From positions 28,481 to 92,480 of the forward strand of contig NZ_CAKZMJ010000108.1 of assembly GCF_937128415.1 (NCBI RefSeq): a stretch of DNA of 64,000 nucleotides. The letters run 5' to 3'. The notes below the pieces were generated by a model. It searched no databases. It worked only from the letters and a program-made list of their open reading frames with translations, and was not told the DNA's origin. Origin of the DNA: an uncultured Caldilinea sp. Its GTDB lineage: Bacteria > Chloroflexota > Anaerolineae > Caldilineales > Caldilineaceae. The number at the start of each line of letters is the position of its first letter. The first letter of the stretch is position 1. Below are positions 1-16,240 of the stretch, in pieces. Position numbers and translations under genes: made by a program.

Positions 1-616
<616 letters not shown>

Positions 617-617
<1 letters not shown>

Positions 618-1732
618 TGCAAGGCGCACTTCGACGGATGAGGCCATCGATCCTGTGGTTGTTCCTGAGCACGCTTCTGTTGACCGCCTGTGCTCGCACG
701 GCCATCGACCAGGAAATTTACTTACGCTTGAATCAGGCTGCGCTGGATCGACCGGCCAGCGTCGACGCCTGGCCGGTGCGATTCGTGGTGGAGCCGGGCA
801 TGACGGCTCGCGCCATCGGACAACAGCTCGAGCAGGCGGGGCTGATTCAGGACGCTGCTCTTTTTGAAGCGTATGTGCGCGTGAACGAACTCGACGGTCG
901 CCTCTCGGCGGGCGCCTTCACCCTTGCCCCTTCGATGACGCCCCGCGAGATCATCGCCATCCTGACCGATCCCCAGGCCGCAGCGTTGACGATCACGATC
1001 CCGGAAGGATGGCGCATCGAGCAGAGCGCAGATTATCTGAGCCGGCCTGACTTGCTGGGTCCGGCGGAAGGCGCTATTTACCGGCGGAAGGCGCTCAACG
1101 GCGATCTGAGCGGCCTCGACCCTTCGCGCTATCCTTTTTTGCAGGAACGACCGGACGGCGCCTCGCTGGAGGGCTATCTTTTCCCCGACACGTACCTCAT
1201 CCCCTCCTACGCACCGACCGCGCTCGACGTCCTCTCCCGCCAACTCGACGCCTTCGCACAGCGCGTGCCGCCTCTCTATCAAGAAGCGCGCAACGACGGC
1301 GCGACCCTGCTTTCGTTGCATGAAGTGTTGACTCTCGCCTCCATTGTGGAGCGAGAGGCCGTTGCGCCCGAAGAACGACCGGCGATCGCGGGGGTGTATC
1401 TGAATCGGCTTGCGATCGGCATGAAGCTCGACGCCGATCCGACGGTGCAGTATGCGCTTGGCTATCAGCCCGCCACCAACCAGTGGTGGAAGACGCCGAT
1501 CTTTCTAGAGGAATACAGCCGCGTGGATAGCCCCTACAACACCTATCTGTACACCGGCCTGCCGCCTGGGCCGATCGCTGCCCCAGGGCTGAGCAGCATC
1601 CGCGCTGTGCTCTATCCAGAGCGGCACGACTACCTGTATTTCGTCGCCTTGCCCGACGGCGGCGGGCGCCACGTTTTCGCCAAGACCTATGAAGAGCATC
1701 TGGAAAACGTGCGCCGCTATTTGAGGAGGTGA
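617..1732 (+). CDS. mltG: Endolytic murein transglycosylase MltG (YceG-like)
   Basis: MltG cleaves nascent peptidoglycan glycan strands at the outer face of the membrane. The protein is 371 aa from the ATG at 617; a GTG one codon earlier is also in frame. It has a hydrophobic N-terminus with a lipobox-like LLTAC (Cys25), so it may be a lipoprotein rather than the usual single-pass protein. Family motifs are clear: LEGYLFPDTY, then LASIVERE with the expected catalytic Glu at about residue 245, then AGVYLNRL, LDADPTVQYALG and GLPPGPIAAPG. Length is typical of the family. It overlaps the epimerase stop by one base and ends before a convergent terminator. Confidence 0.93.
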
Positions 1733-1737
1733 ACACA

Positions 1738-1780
1738 AATAAAAACGCCTCCTTGGAGAGAGCATCTTCTCTAAGGAGGC
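1738..1780 (-). terminator. Rho-independent terminator of the DsbA-like gene
   Basis: GCCTCCTT (1747-1754) pairs with AAGGAGGC (1773-1780), extended inward by six further pairs including two G-U. On the minus strand the stem is followed by a T-run (the complement of aaataaaaa), so it terminates leftward transcription of the gene ending at 1851. No T-run follows on the plus strand. Confidence 0.75.
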
Positions 1781-1850
1781 GGCGGATGCAGAAACTGCGC
1801 CGAGGCGACAATCCCTGCACCCTTTACCCTTCGGCCTCTTTGCCTCAAGA

Positions 1851-3275
<1,425 letters not shown>

Positions 3276-3620
3276 AAATAATCTCACACCTTTCGGTTGC
3301 TCCTTGCTCAGTTCGATAAAGTTCACTATAGCATAGTCGAACGTCACAATGAAGTTAAAAATTTTTCATTCTTCTCAGTCAATCCCAATAGACTCATCTC
3401 GGGATCATGTCCAGGTCTGCATATCCATACTTTCTGCGGGTCGAGCGAAACGTCGCGCAGTCCTTGGGCTACGCAAACGAGAGGTGTATGGAAACACAGA
3501 GGAAATAAGGGCGCTCAAAGCGATCTGGAAAGCGGGGGGGAATGCAATTGAATATCGGCTTGGCGGAGGCCAAAGCACAATGAATCAAGCGCTGATGCTT
3601 GAGCGGCTCAACACACGCGC
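3276..3620. other. Non-coding stretch between the DsbA-like gene and the HTH gene
   Basis: This stretch is AT-richer than its surroundings. Apart from the predicted dsbA-like promoter at 3325-3353, I see no gene, tRNA or hairpin. In particular, I cannot recognise a DDE transposase domain in any minus-strand frame downstream of the HTH gene. Confidence 0.6.
3325..3353 (-). promoter_or_regulatory. Predicted promoter of the DsbA-like gene
   Basis: On the minus strand TTCATT (3348-3353) and TATAGT (3325-3330) are separated by 17 bases, with an extended TGC just before the -10. It lies 50 bases upstream of the ATG at 3275. Confidence 0.5.
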
Positions 3621-4085
3621 CTATTCTGCGATGCGCTTGCGCCGATGCACGGCAAAAGATTCTTGCGCCTGAAGGATTTGTCGAATCGTTTCGACGCTGA
3701 TGTTTTCTACAATCTTGTGTTCGATCAAATAGCGGCGCAGGCGTTGAAGAGACCAGCGAGAGTAGTGGAGCCCGAGCAGACGTGGATTGGTGCTGGCGAT
3801 GGCGACGATGCGGTTGCGCTGTTCCTCTGTAAAGACCGGCGGACGCCCCGGCGACTTGCCGCTGCGCAGACCGTCTAAGCCGTAACGATTGAAGCGATGA
3901 ATCCATTTGCGCACGTTGATGGGGTGCAGATGCACTTCTTCGCTGATCTCTGGAACGCGCTTTCCGGCGGCCGAGAGCATAATGATTTTAAGGCGATGCA
4001 CAGGCAGGTCTTCTTCAGGCGCCTGGAGGTGATTTTCAATCATTTTTCGCTCGTGCTGCTTTAGCTTTCGAGTATAAAGCGCCAT
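3621..4085 (-). CDS. Helix-turn-helix protein resembling the N-terminal half of IS630 transposases
   Basis: This 154-aa protein has two consecutive HTH-like regions. The first is AAGKRVPEISEEVHLHPINV (about residues 39-58), followed by WIHRFNRYGLDGLRSG. A second winged region follows, with GRPPVFTEEQRNRIV and SRWSLQRLRRYL. This is the architecture of the DNA-binding half of IS630/Tc1-type transposases. The DDE nuclease half is absent: the frame ends at AVHRRKRIAE and I do not see the missing half in other frames. It could be a decayed insertion sequence or an HTH domain kept for another role. No terminal inverted repeats were recognised. Confidence 0.7.
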   Translation of the reverse strand: MALYTRKLKQHERKMIENHLQAPEEDLPVHRLKIIMLSAAGKRVPEISEEVHLHPINVRKWIHRFNRYGLDGLRSGKSPGRPPVFTEEQRNRIVAIASTNPRLLGLHYSRWSLQRLRRYLIEHKIVENISVETIRQILQAQESFAVHRRKRIAE

Positions 4086-4254
4086 GTCCGCACCTTCTCA
4101 GCAACTGGGAAACATGTGAGAAAGATAGAAAACAGGCTATCTCCTCTTTCATGTCGTTGCTTTTATGCTACCGGAGGCGTAAATTTGGGTGATCGGTTAA
4201 ATGATGTATTTTCCACCCTGGCGCGCTGGGATGAATGGCAACTCTTGCGGTCGC

Positions 4255-4758
<504 letters not shown>

Positions 4759-5005
4759 GATGAATTCAGCGGGCAGGCCGAGCGATGACGGCGTCGTTGC
4801 ACCTGATTGATGAATTTACAGTGAATCGCATCGATTGACCCGATTATAGAAGACTCTCGTCCGGCGATCAATCGTTTTACTCTTACATTCTGCTGACAAT
4901 AGATAGGTGAAACGCAGGCACTGGGGAGACGCCTGACGATTCAATTGAGAGGAATCAAGTAGGGAAGGGCTGCAGGCAAGGAAAATGATGGCTCGGTCAG
5001 AACCC

Positions 5006-5335
<330 letters not shown>

Positions 5336-5357
5336 GTGTTCCTACACGGATTTCAAC

Positions 5358-7493
5358 GTGAATTTGGCCGACCTGATTGAGAAGATTGTTATCTGGCACG
5401 ATACCAGAACGAAGAAGGAAACGCAACTTTTAGGCAAACGCAAGGGGCTGTTGCGCGTCCGCCTGTTTCTGCTCCTCATGCTTCTGTGCCCGGCAGGTGC
5501 GCTGAGCCCGGTTCGGATGGTCTCAGCCGCCCCGGTTGGCCAGGAGGGGGCATCCGACGCGACGGTGATGTTGCCTGTGGTGAGGCCCGAAGGCGGAGCC
5601 GCCCCTACACTCCACACCCATGTCGCGACGATGCTGTTCGAGTACGACGAACAAAACAGGCCCTGGCTTCGCTTCGAGGCCCGCTACGATTTACGCAACG
5701 AGACGCGCAGCGCTTTAGGGTTCTCGATTCGGCTCGAGCCGGGCGCGCTCCAAGACCTGAGCTTGACCCAAGATGGCGCAGCGGTGGCGCTGGCCTTTGC
5801 AGAAGACGGTTTGTTGGCTGCACAGGTGACGATCCCGCCCAACCAGAACAGCGTCCTCAGGCTGACGACCCGGCGGTCGCTCGACGGTCTGTCTCTGGTC
5901 CACGTCGAGTATCCAACAGAAGCGCTCAGACGCTGGCGGGGACAGCGGAGCATCCGCGTTGAGCTGATTCCGGGCAATGCTCTGGCGCGAGATGCATGGC
6001 TGCGCGTCGAGCCTGACTCCTGGAGTTATTCGCCTTTCGCCGACGACGGCCGCCTGGAGTGGCTCTTTGAAGGGGAGATTCCATCGCGCATCCTCTTTCA
6101 GTCGATGGCGCCGGACGCCTGGCGCACGCTTCAACGGTTGCTCGGCGACGTCGCCGGCGGCGCGCCATCGGCCCATGCGGCGCTGGCGGAGCACTACCGC
6201 AAGCTGGCGACCGCCGCGCTCCAACTCGGGGAGAACGCCACATATGAACGGTTTTTGGCGCAGGCGACGGCGGCGTATCTCGAAGGAATCCGTCGAACAG
6301 AAGCGGCAGGGGCCCCCGCCACCCACTCCGCCGCCCTGCACGCCGGCCTCGCCAGCCTCTACAGAGAACGCCTTGCCCGCGGAGAAGATCTGACCTATGC
6401 GCAATTGATGGTGGACGAAGTGGAACTGGCGCTGCGCGGACTGATGGTCGATGACCCGCGTCGCGCCGAGCTCGAGCAGTGGCGCGCCGATGGGCTGCGC
6501 TTGCTTCTCACCGATCTGCGCCGTCGCGGCGACATCCCGGCGGCGCTCGCCCTCATTGAGCAGCTGCGCTCCCTCGCCGCAAACGACGCCGGAAGCGATT
6601 TTCTCGAACAGGAACGTCAGGCCCTTCTGGTGCAGCAGGCTGTGGAGCTGATCGAGCGGGGGGATCGCACGGCGGCGCTGGCGCTCGCCGGCGATCTGAT
6701 CGACGCGCCGACCCTACACCCCCCTGCCGAATATCGAAACCTGTTTGCCCGCTGGAACGTTTCAACAGTGATATCCGATCGCGGTGTGGAGGTGCGCGCC
6801 GCCGTGCGCGCCAGCAAGGGCCGCGAGCAAGAAGCGCAAGAGGCGCTCGAAGAGATCGTGCGAACGTGGCGCGCTTCGCCCGAGCTTCGGGCCATGGCGC
6901 CGGCGCTGCAGACGCTCGCCGAAACGGAGGAACAGCAAGGCTTTGAGTTGACTTTGAACATTCCGGTGAAGGAAAATGGCGCCGGCCTTGCGCGCGCATT
7001 GCCATCGACGCCGGACTGGACGCTGTTGCGCAATTTTCTGAATCAGTTGGGGCCTCAGGTTCGGACGCACACAAATGGCGTATGGCAGCGCATCGAAGTG
7101 ACGCAGCCTCTTGACCTGCGTTCCGTTGGAGAGGAATGGCGACGAATCGCCGATGAGCTGGAACGCCAGGCGGAGGCGTTTGAACAGGACGCCCTGCAGA
7201 CAGCGATGCCTATGCAGGCGGCGCTGGAGGCGCGGCTGCGGGCGGCCAATTATCGAGACGCCGCCCACGGCTGGCGCGAGCTGGCGCAGAACAGCGGCGT
7301 AATGATCTCGTTGACGCCTTCCGAGGCAGCCGGCCATGCCGCGCGCACATGGATGGTCGCCGTAGATAGCCCGCCCCAGATGCTGACGGTGCAGGTGGAG
7401 GCAATCAGCGGGGTGCGCGTGCTGCTGATCCTTCTCGTTGCGTTCAGTGGATTGTTCGCCGCTTCTGCATTGTTGTGGCGGCTGTTGATGTAG
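5358..7493 (+). CDS. Large secreted/membrane-anchored protein of unknown function upstream of TgpA
   Basis: The protein is up to 711 aa from a GTG at 5358. This start is uncertain because it lies only 22 bases from a divergent gene and lacks a ribosome site. An N-terminal hydrophobic stretch RLFLLLMLLCPAG (residues about 36-48) is a signal or anchor. The middle is alanine- and arginine-rich and predominantly helical, with TPR-like segments (for example ALALIEQLRSL). A last hydrophobic segment, LLILLVAFSGLFAASALLW, anchors the C-terminus. It ends eight bases before the transglutaminase start, so the two probably work together at the membrane surface. No enzyme motif is recognised. Confidence 0.7.
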   Translation: MNLADLIEKIVIWHDTRTKKETQLLGKRKGLLRVRLFLLLMLLCPAGALSPVRMVSAAPVGQEGASDATVMLPVVRPEGGAAPTLHTHVATMLFEYDEQNRPWLRFEARYDLRNETRSALGFSIRLEPGALQDLSLTQDGAAVALAFAEDGLLAAQVTIPPNQNSVLRLTTRRSLDGLSLVHVEYPTEALRRWRGQRSIRVELIPGNALARDAWLRVEPDSWSYSPFADDGRLEWLFEGEIPSRILFQSMAPDAWRTLQRLLGDVAGGAPSAHAALAEHYRKLATAALQLGENATYERFLAQATAAYLEGIRRTEAAGAPATHSAALHAGLASLYRERLARGEDLTYAQLMVDEVELALRGLMVDDPRRAELEQWRADGLRLLLTDLRRRGDIPAALALIEQLRSLAANDAGSDFLEQERQALLVQQAVELIERGDRTAALALAGDLIDAPTLHPPAEYRNLFARWNVSTVISDRGVEVRAAVRASKGREQEAQEALEEIVRTWRASPELRAMAPALQTLAETEEQQGFELTLNIPVKENGAGLARALPSTPDWTLLRNFLNQLGPQVRTHTNGVWQRIEVTQPLDLRSVGEEWRRIADELERQAEAFEQDALQTAMPMQAALEARLRAANYRDAAHGWRELAQNSGVMISLTPSEAAGHAARTWMVAVDSPPQMLTVQVEAISGVRVLLILLVAFSGLFAASALLWRLLM

Positions 7494-7501
7494 AACTTTT
7501 C

Positions 7502-9964
<2,463 letters not shown>

Positions 9965-10019
9965 TTTCTTGAGGCGAAAAAAGTTTCTTAAGGCGAAACC
10001 TCTTGAGGCGAAACAAGTT
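9965..10019 (+). repeat. Three short tandem repeats after the transglutaminase gene
   Basis: A unit close to TTCTTGAGGCGAAA occurs three times in a row, with the middle copy reading CTTAAGGCGAAA. The spacing is about 18 bases. It lies wholly between the convergent genes ending at 9964 and 10043. No function is evident. Confidence 0.6.
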
Positions 10020-10028
10020 CAAAGACAC

Positions 10029-10064
10029 CCTCCTGACGCTCGTTACAGGTTCGGCGTCAGGAGG
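10029..10064 (-). terminator. Hairpin between convergent genes
   Basis: CCTCCTGACGC (10029-10039) pairs perfectly with GCGTCAGGAGG (10054-10064) around a 14-base loop. It overlaps the last codons of the minus-strand gene ending at 10043. Only a weak T-rich tail follows on the minus strand, so it may act as a weak or bidirectional terminator. Confidence 0.5.
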
Positions 10065-10699
10065 ACGATCTGGGTTTCTTCGGGCAACGCGCTTTTCGTC
10101 AGCTTGAGCGTTTCGATCGGCTCGACGCTCGCCGCGCCGAATTCTTTCAGAAACTTATCCACCTCCTCCAGCGTGCGCAGCAAGGATTCATTCAGTCCAG
10201 GGTGGCGATAATGCATGGGGATCACCAGGCGCGGCTCCAGGAGGCCCACCAGCTCTACGGCCCGCGCCGGGTCCAGCGTCTCGCCGCCGCCGACAGGCAC
10301 CATCAACACATCGACTTCCCCGATGTTCAGCTCCTCGATCTCCGATTGCGCCGGCACTTCACCGATGTCGCCCAGATGGCCGACGGTCAAATCGCCGAAC
10401 TCAAAGAAAAACGCCACGTTGCGCTCCAGCGGATGTTTGTCGCTGCGGCGGTGGTAGGTCGTCAGGCCGGTGATAAAGACGTTCTTGACTTCGTACTCGC
10501 CGGGCCCGGTCAACACCTTGGGCTCGCCGAGCACGCGGTCGACGGCGTTGTGTCCGGGACGGTCATGGCTGATGGTGACGATGTCGGCGCGCATTTTGGG
10601 CAAGACCGGGCCAACCGATCGGTCGTAGGGGTCGCAAATCACGGTCACGCCGCCTTCTCTGATGCGAAAACAGGAAAGTCCATACCAGGTGATATCCAT
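10043..10699 (-). CDS. MBL-fold (metallo-beta-lactamase superfamily) protein, degenerate metal motif
   Basis: This 218-aa protein is of the UlaG/UPF0173 type of the metallo-beta-lactamase superfamily. It starts ITWYGLSCFRIR, the usual beta-rich opening, then VICDPYD. The signature HxHxDH appears as SHDRPGHN, so the second His and the Asp are replaced by Arg and Gly. Later metal-site regions (GHLGDIGE and VIPMHYRHPG) are kept. Metal binding, and so hydrolase activity, may be reduced or changed. It is a single gene convergent with the transglutaminase gene, with its own predicted promoter upstream. Confidence 0.8.
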   Translation of the reverse strand: MDITWYGLSCFRIREGGVTVICDPYDRSVGPVLPKMRADIVTISHDRPGHNAVDRVLGEPKVLTGPGEYEVKNVFITGLTTYHRRSDKHPLERNVAFFFEFGDLTVGHLGDIGEVPAQSEIEELNIGEVDVLMVPVGGGETLDPARAVELVGLLEPRLVIPMHYRHPGLNESLLRTLEEVDKFLKEFGAASVEPIETLKLTKSALPEETQIVLLTPNL

Positions 10700-10781
10700 G
10701 CGAATCGACTCCGATAAGAAGAAGAATGTGTCGAATCCATCTTTTCAAGCAGTTCAGCGGATCGGAACATCCGTTCAATTC

Positions 10782-10811
10782 ACTATACATTACCCTTTGA
10801 GCACCTTCCAA
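10782..10811 (-). promoter_or_regulatory. Predicted promoter of the MBL-fold gene
   Basis: On the minus strand TTGGAA (10806-10811) and TATAGT (10782-10787) are 18 bases apart, about 85 bases upstream of the ATG at 10699. Confidence 0.45.
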
Positions 10812-10937
10812 ACCATCAGGAGCGAAGGCTTTAGATCACAGCCTCAGCGACGGCAAGGCGATTCGCTTTATCAATGGTGTCTTTGCCAGTGGTGTCCAAT
10901 GGTATGATGAATCTAAAAATAGATTGCAGCAATTAGG

Positions 10938-11825
10938 ATGTCGGATATGACGGATATAACAACGGGAATTCATTCAAAAGACATCGACCTGGTCATCGCC
11001 GTCGCCCGCGGCGCAGGCGATCTGGCGCGCAGAATGTACGCAAACGGGCAGGCGACCGTTCGCCAAAAATCCAGCGCAATCGACCTGGTGACGGCCGCCG
11101 ACGTCGCCGCCGAAAATTTTGTGCGCGAAGCCTTGGAGCGTCTCTACCCGGGCGTGGCGCTGTGGGGGGAGGAAAGCAATCAGCCGCCCGCGCAGGAAGA
11201 GTTCTGGCTGCTCGATCCGATCGATGGGACGACCAACTTCGCCCACAACGTCGGTTATTGCGCTGTGAACATCGCCCTGCAACAGGGCGTGCGGACGCTG
11301 TTGGCGGTCACCTATCACATCGGCGAAGATTGCGCCTTTTACGCAGTGCACGGCGGCGGCGCCTATCAACGGTTCGCTTCTGGAAGCGAGCGACGGCTGC
11401 AGACCAGCGCAAGAGACTCGCTGCAGCAGGCGCTGTTGATCACCGGCTTCCCCTACCATCGCGCCGAGTCGATCGACAACAACGGCGCCGAATTCGCCTA
11501 CTTTATGCCCAGGACGGCCTGTGTGCGCAACTTCGGCTCGGCGGCGCTCGACCTGGCGCAGGTGGCGATGGGCGCCGCCGACGGCTACTGGGAAGCGTGG
11601 CTGAATCCATGGGACCTGGCGGCGGGCGCCTTGCTCGTGCGCGAGGCCGGGGGGACGGTGACGACGTACGAAGGGGCGGAATGGACGATCTACGACAACC
11701 ACATCGTCGCCAGCAACGGCTCGCCCGCGCTGCACGCTGCGCTTCTGGAGGGAATTCGCATAGCCAGAGCTTCTTTGACAGAGACGCGGCTCGCCGTCTT
11801 CGGAGAGCGAACTGCGACAGGATAA
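10938..11825 (+). CDS. Inositol monophosphatase family protein
   Basis: This 295-aa Mg-dependent phosphatase of the IMPase/FBPase superfamily carries the metal-binding motifs in order: WGEES, then LLDPIDGTTNF (motif A), and near the C-terminus WDLAAGALLVREAGG (motif B). Length and spacing are normal for inositol-1-phosphatase or histidinol-phosphatase-type enzymes; the sequence does not decide the substrate. A second ATG three codons in (10947) is an alternative start. It is followed after 79 bases by a Crp/Fnr regulator gene on the same strand. Confidence 0.9.
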   Translation: MSDMTDITTGIHSKDIDLVIAVARGAGDLARRMYANGQATVRQKSSAIDLVTAADVAAENFVREALERLYPGVALWGEESNQPPAQEEFWLLDPIDGTTNFAHNVGYCAVNIALQQGVRTLLAVTYHIGEDCAFYAVHGGGAYQRFASGSERRLQTSARDSLQQALLITGFPYHRAESIDNNGAEFAYFMPRTACVRNFGSAALDLAQVAMGAADGYWEAWLNPWDLAAGALLVREAGGTVTTYEGAEWTIYDNHIVASNGSPALHAALLEGIRIARASLTETRLAVFGERTATG

Positions 11826-11904
11826 ATGCAGGATAAACAATCAGGTCGTTTTTGACACTAAGACAAACCACCGAGGCGCGAAGACACCAAGGGGTGAAGA
11901 CAAG

Positions 11905-12588
11905 ATGAGCGACCACGCCGTTTTTGACCGTTTGACCCGGCTTTACCCCTCCCTGGCCGAAATGACGCCCGACGCCCAGCGGCTGATGCGCGAATCCTTA
12001 CAGCGAATTGCAGCCCCGGCCAATCATGTCCTTTTCGATCTCGATTCGCCCTGCTCGGCTTTCATATTGCTGGATACAGGGTCGATTCGGGTGGTGAAGC
12101 CGGCGCTCTCCGGGCGTGAAATTCTGCTCTATCGGCTGGAGCCAGGCGATTCATGCGTCTTGACGGCAAGCTGCCTGCTGGGGCGCACCAACTATCCGGC
12201 GCGCGGCGTGGCGGAGACCGATCTGGCGGCGTATATGCTGCCGCAGCCGGTGTTCCATCGCCTGATGGACGCTTCGGCGCCGTTTCGTGCGTTGGTCTTT
12301 CACCACTTCGCCGACCGCATCGCCGACCTGATGCAGCTGGTCGAGGAGGTTGCCTTTGGTCAGGTGGATCAGCGGCTGGCGGCGTATCTGGCCGAACGCG
12401 CCCCGCTGCTGCAGGCGACGCATCAGCAGATCGCCGACGAGCTGGGCACGGTGCGCGAGGTGATCAGTCGAAGGCTCAAACAGTTTGAGCAGCTTGGCCT
12501 CGTGCAACTGGCGCGCGGCCAGGTGCGAATTTACGATCCAGCGCGCCTGCAACAGATGGCCGCCCCCCTGCGTGACTCCGGTCACTGA
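11905..12588 (+). CDS. Crp/Fnr-family transcriptional regulator
   Basis: This 227-aa regulator has an N-terminal cyclic-nucleotide-binding fold (HVLFDLDSPCSAFILLDTGS to about residue 120), a long dimer helix, and a C-terminal winged HTH containing THQQIADELGTVREVISRRL. AAGGGGTG precedes the start. The region SCVLTASCLLGRTNYPARGV has two cysteines but not the four-Cys iron-sulfur pattern of classical Fnr, so ligand or redox sensing is open. The next genes encode DUF2892 and thioredoxin-DUF2892 proteins. Crp/Fnr genes next to such membrane/redox genes suggest a sulfur- or redox-stress regulon, which is inference. Confidence 0.9.
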   Translation: MSDHAVFDRLTRLYPSLAEMTPDAQRLMRESLQRIAAPANHVLFDLDSPCSAFILLDTGSIRVVKPALSGREILLYRLEPGDSCVLTASCLLGRTNYPARGVAETDLAAYMLPQPVFHRLMDASAPFRALVFHHFADRIADLMQLVEEVAFGQVDQRLAAYLAERAPLLQATHQQIADELGTVREVISRRLKQFEQLGLVQLARGQVRIYDPARLQQMAAPLRDSGH

Positions 12589-12740
12589 CAATCTGACCGA
12601 ACTTTGCTATGTTTTTTATATGGTGCAGTTAACCTATCTCCCAGGAAACTTCAATGTCCCTGGAGGATGAAGGTTTGACGACTGCTGGTCCGTAAGATTG
12701 AAGGTGCAGAGAAGGCATCTTTCATGGAAAGGAGGTCTGT

Positions 12741-12944
12741 ATGATCAAGGTCAATCAGGCGAACTGGGAACGCATTGCTCGCGTGGTGTTGGGAATCGTG
12801 ATGTTGGCGCTCGGCTGGGGCGGCTTTGTGCCGGGCGTCTGGGGCGTGGTGTTGCAGTGGCTCGGCTTCGTTCCGCTGCTCACCGGCCTGATCGGCTGGT
12901 GCCCGCTCTACGCTCTGTTCCGGTTCAGCACGAAGTCGACGTGA
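12741..12944 (+). CDS. DUF2892 (YgaP-like transmembrane) protein
   Basis: This 67-aa membrane protein begins VNQANWERIARVVLGIVML, has two hydrophobic helices (about residues 12-28 and 32-52), and ends in GWCPLYALFRFST. This is the pattern of DUF2892, the membrane part of YgaP-type rhodanese proteins. A very strong ribosome site AAAGGAGGT precedes the ATG. It follows a Crp/Fnr regulator and is followed by a perfect terminator. The thioredoxin gene downstream carries a second copy of the same domain. Confidence 0.9.
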   Translation: MIKVNQANWERIARVVLGIVMLALGWGGFVPGVWGVVLQWLGFVPLLTGLIGWCPLYALFRFSTKST

Positions 12945-12970
12945 GCAGCCACTGCAGCGGAGGTTGCACA

Positions 12971-13006
12971 GGGGAGGCGTTTCGGAGAGAAACGCCTCCC
13001 CTTTCC
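12971..13006 (+). terminator. Rho-independent terminator after the DUF2892 gene
   Basis: GGGGAGGCGTTTC (12971-12983) and GAAACGCCTCCCC (12989-13001) form a perfect 13-bp stem with a five-base loop, followed by TTTCC. Confidence 0.85.
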
Positions 13007-13074
13007 ATTGCATCCAGCAGTGGACGAGACGTCAAACCAGAAGAAAGTCCAGGCGATAAAGAAGGAACATGACG

Positions 13075-13578
<504 letters not shown>

Positions 13579-13622
13579 ACGTCGAAATCCCGGTCGGCGC
13601 CCCCGCCGGAGAGAGGCCGGGA

Positions 13623-13652
13623 TTGGGACTCATCTTGGATTCCTGCTATACT
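13623..13652 (+). promoter_or_regulatory. Predicted promoter of the phosphohexomutase gene
   Basis: TTGGGA (13623-13628) and TATACT (13647-13652) are 18 bases apart, 43 bases before the ATG at 13696. Confidence 0.5.
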
Positions 13653-13695
13653 TTCCCCGTTATCCTCTGAACAACGGTCAGGAAAGGACAGCGAG

Positions 13696-15126
<1,431 letters not shown>

Positions 15127-15142
15127 GCGCTTTGCAACGCAG

Positions 15143-15178
15143 CGGAGGTGAGCCCCGTCGCCCACCTCCGTTTTTTCC
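15143..15178 (+). terminator. Rho-independent terminator of the phosphohexomutase gene
   Basis: CGGAGGTG (15143-15150) pairs with CACCTCCG (15163-15170) and is followed by six T. Confidence 0.9.
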
Positions 15179-15351
15179 ATTTCCGCTTTTTCCATTCAGG
15201 AAAACGGAAACTCGGTGCGTCCTGAAAAAACTGGTATACTGAAAAAACTATGTGCAATCAGACCTACTTTTCTAGTGAATTATCTGTGATAAAATGAACA
15301 AACGAAAATGCATAAAAGATGATCAATGTTTGAAGAAGGTTTCTGTCGTTC

Positions 15352-16239
<888 letters not shown>

Positions 16240-16240
16240 C

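Noticed and set aside
3349..3672. 107-codon plus-strand frame before the HTH gene
   Set aside because: No ribosome site, no family resemblance, and it overlaps the end of the HTH gene on the other strand.
12589..12740. Search for a classical FNR site before the DUF2892 gene
   Set aside because: No TTGAT-N4-ATCAA palindrome was found, so no operator is claimed.
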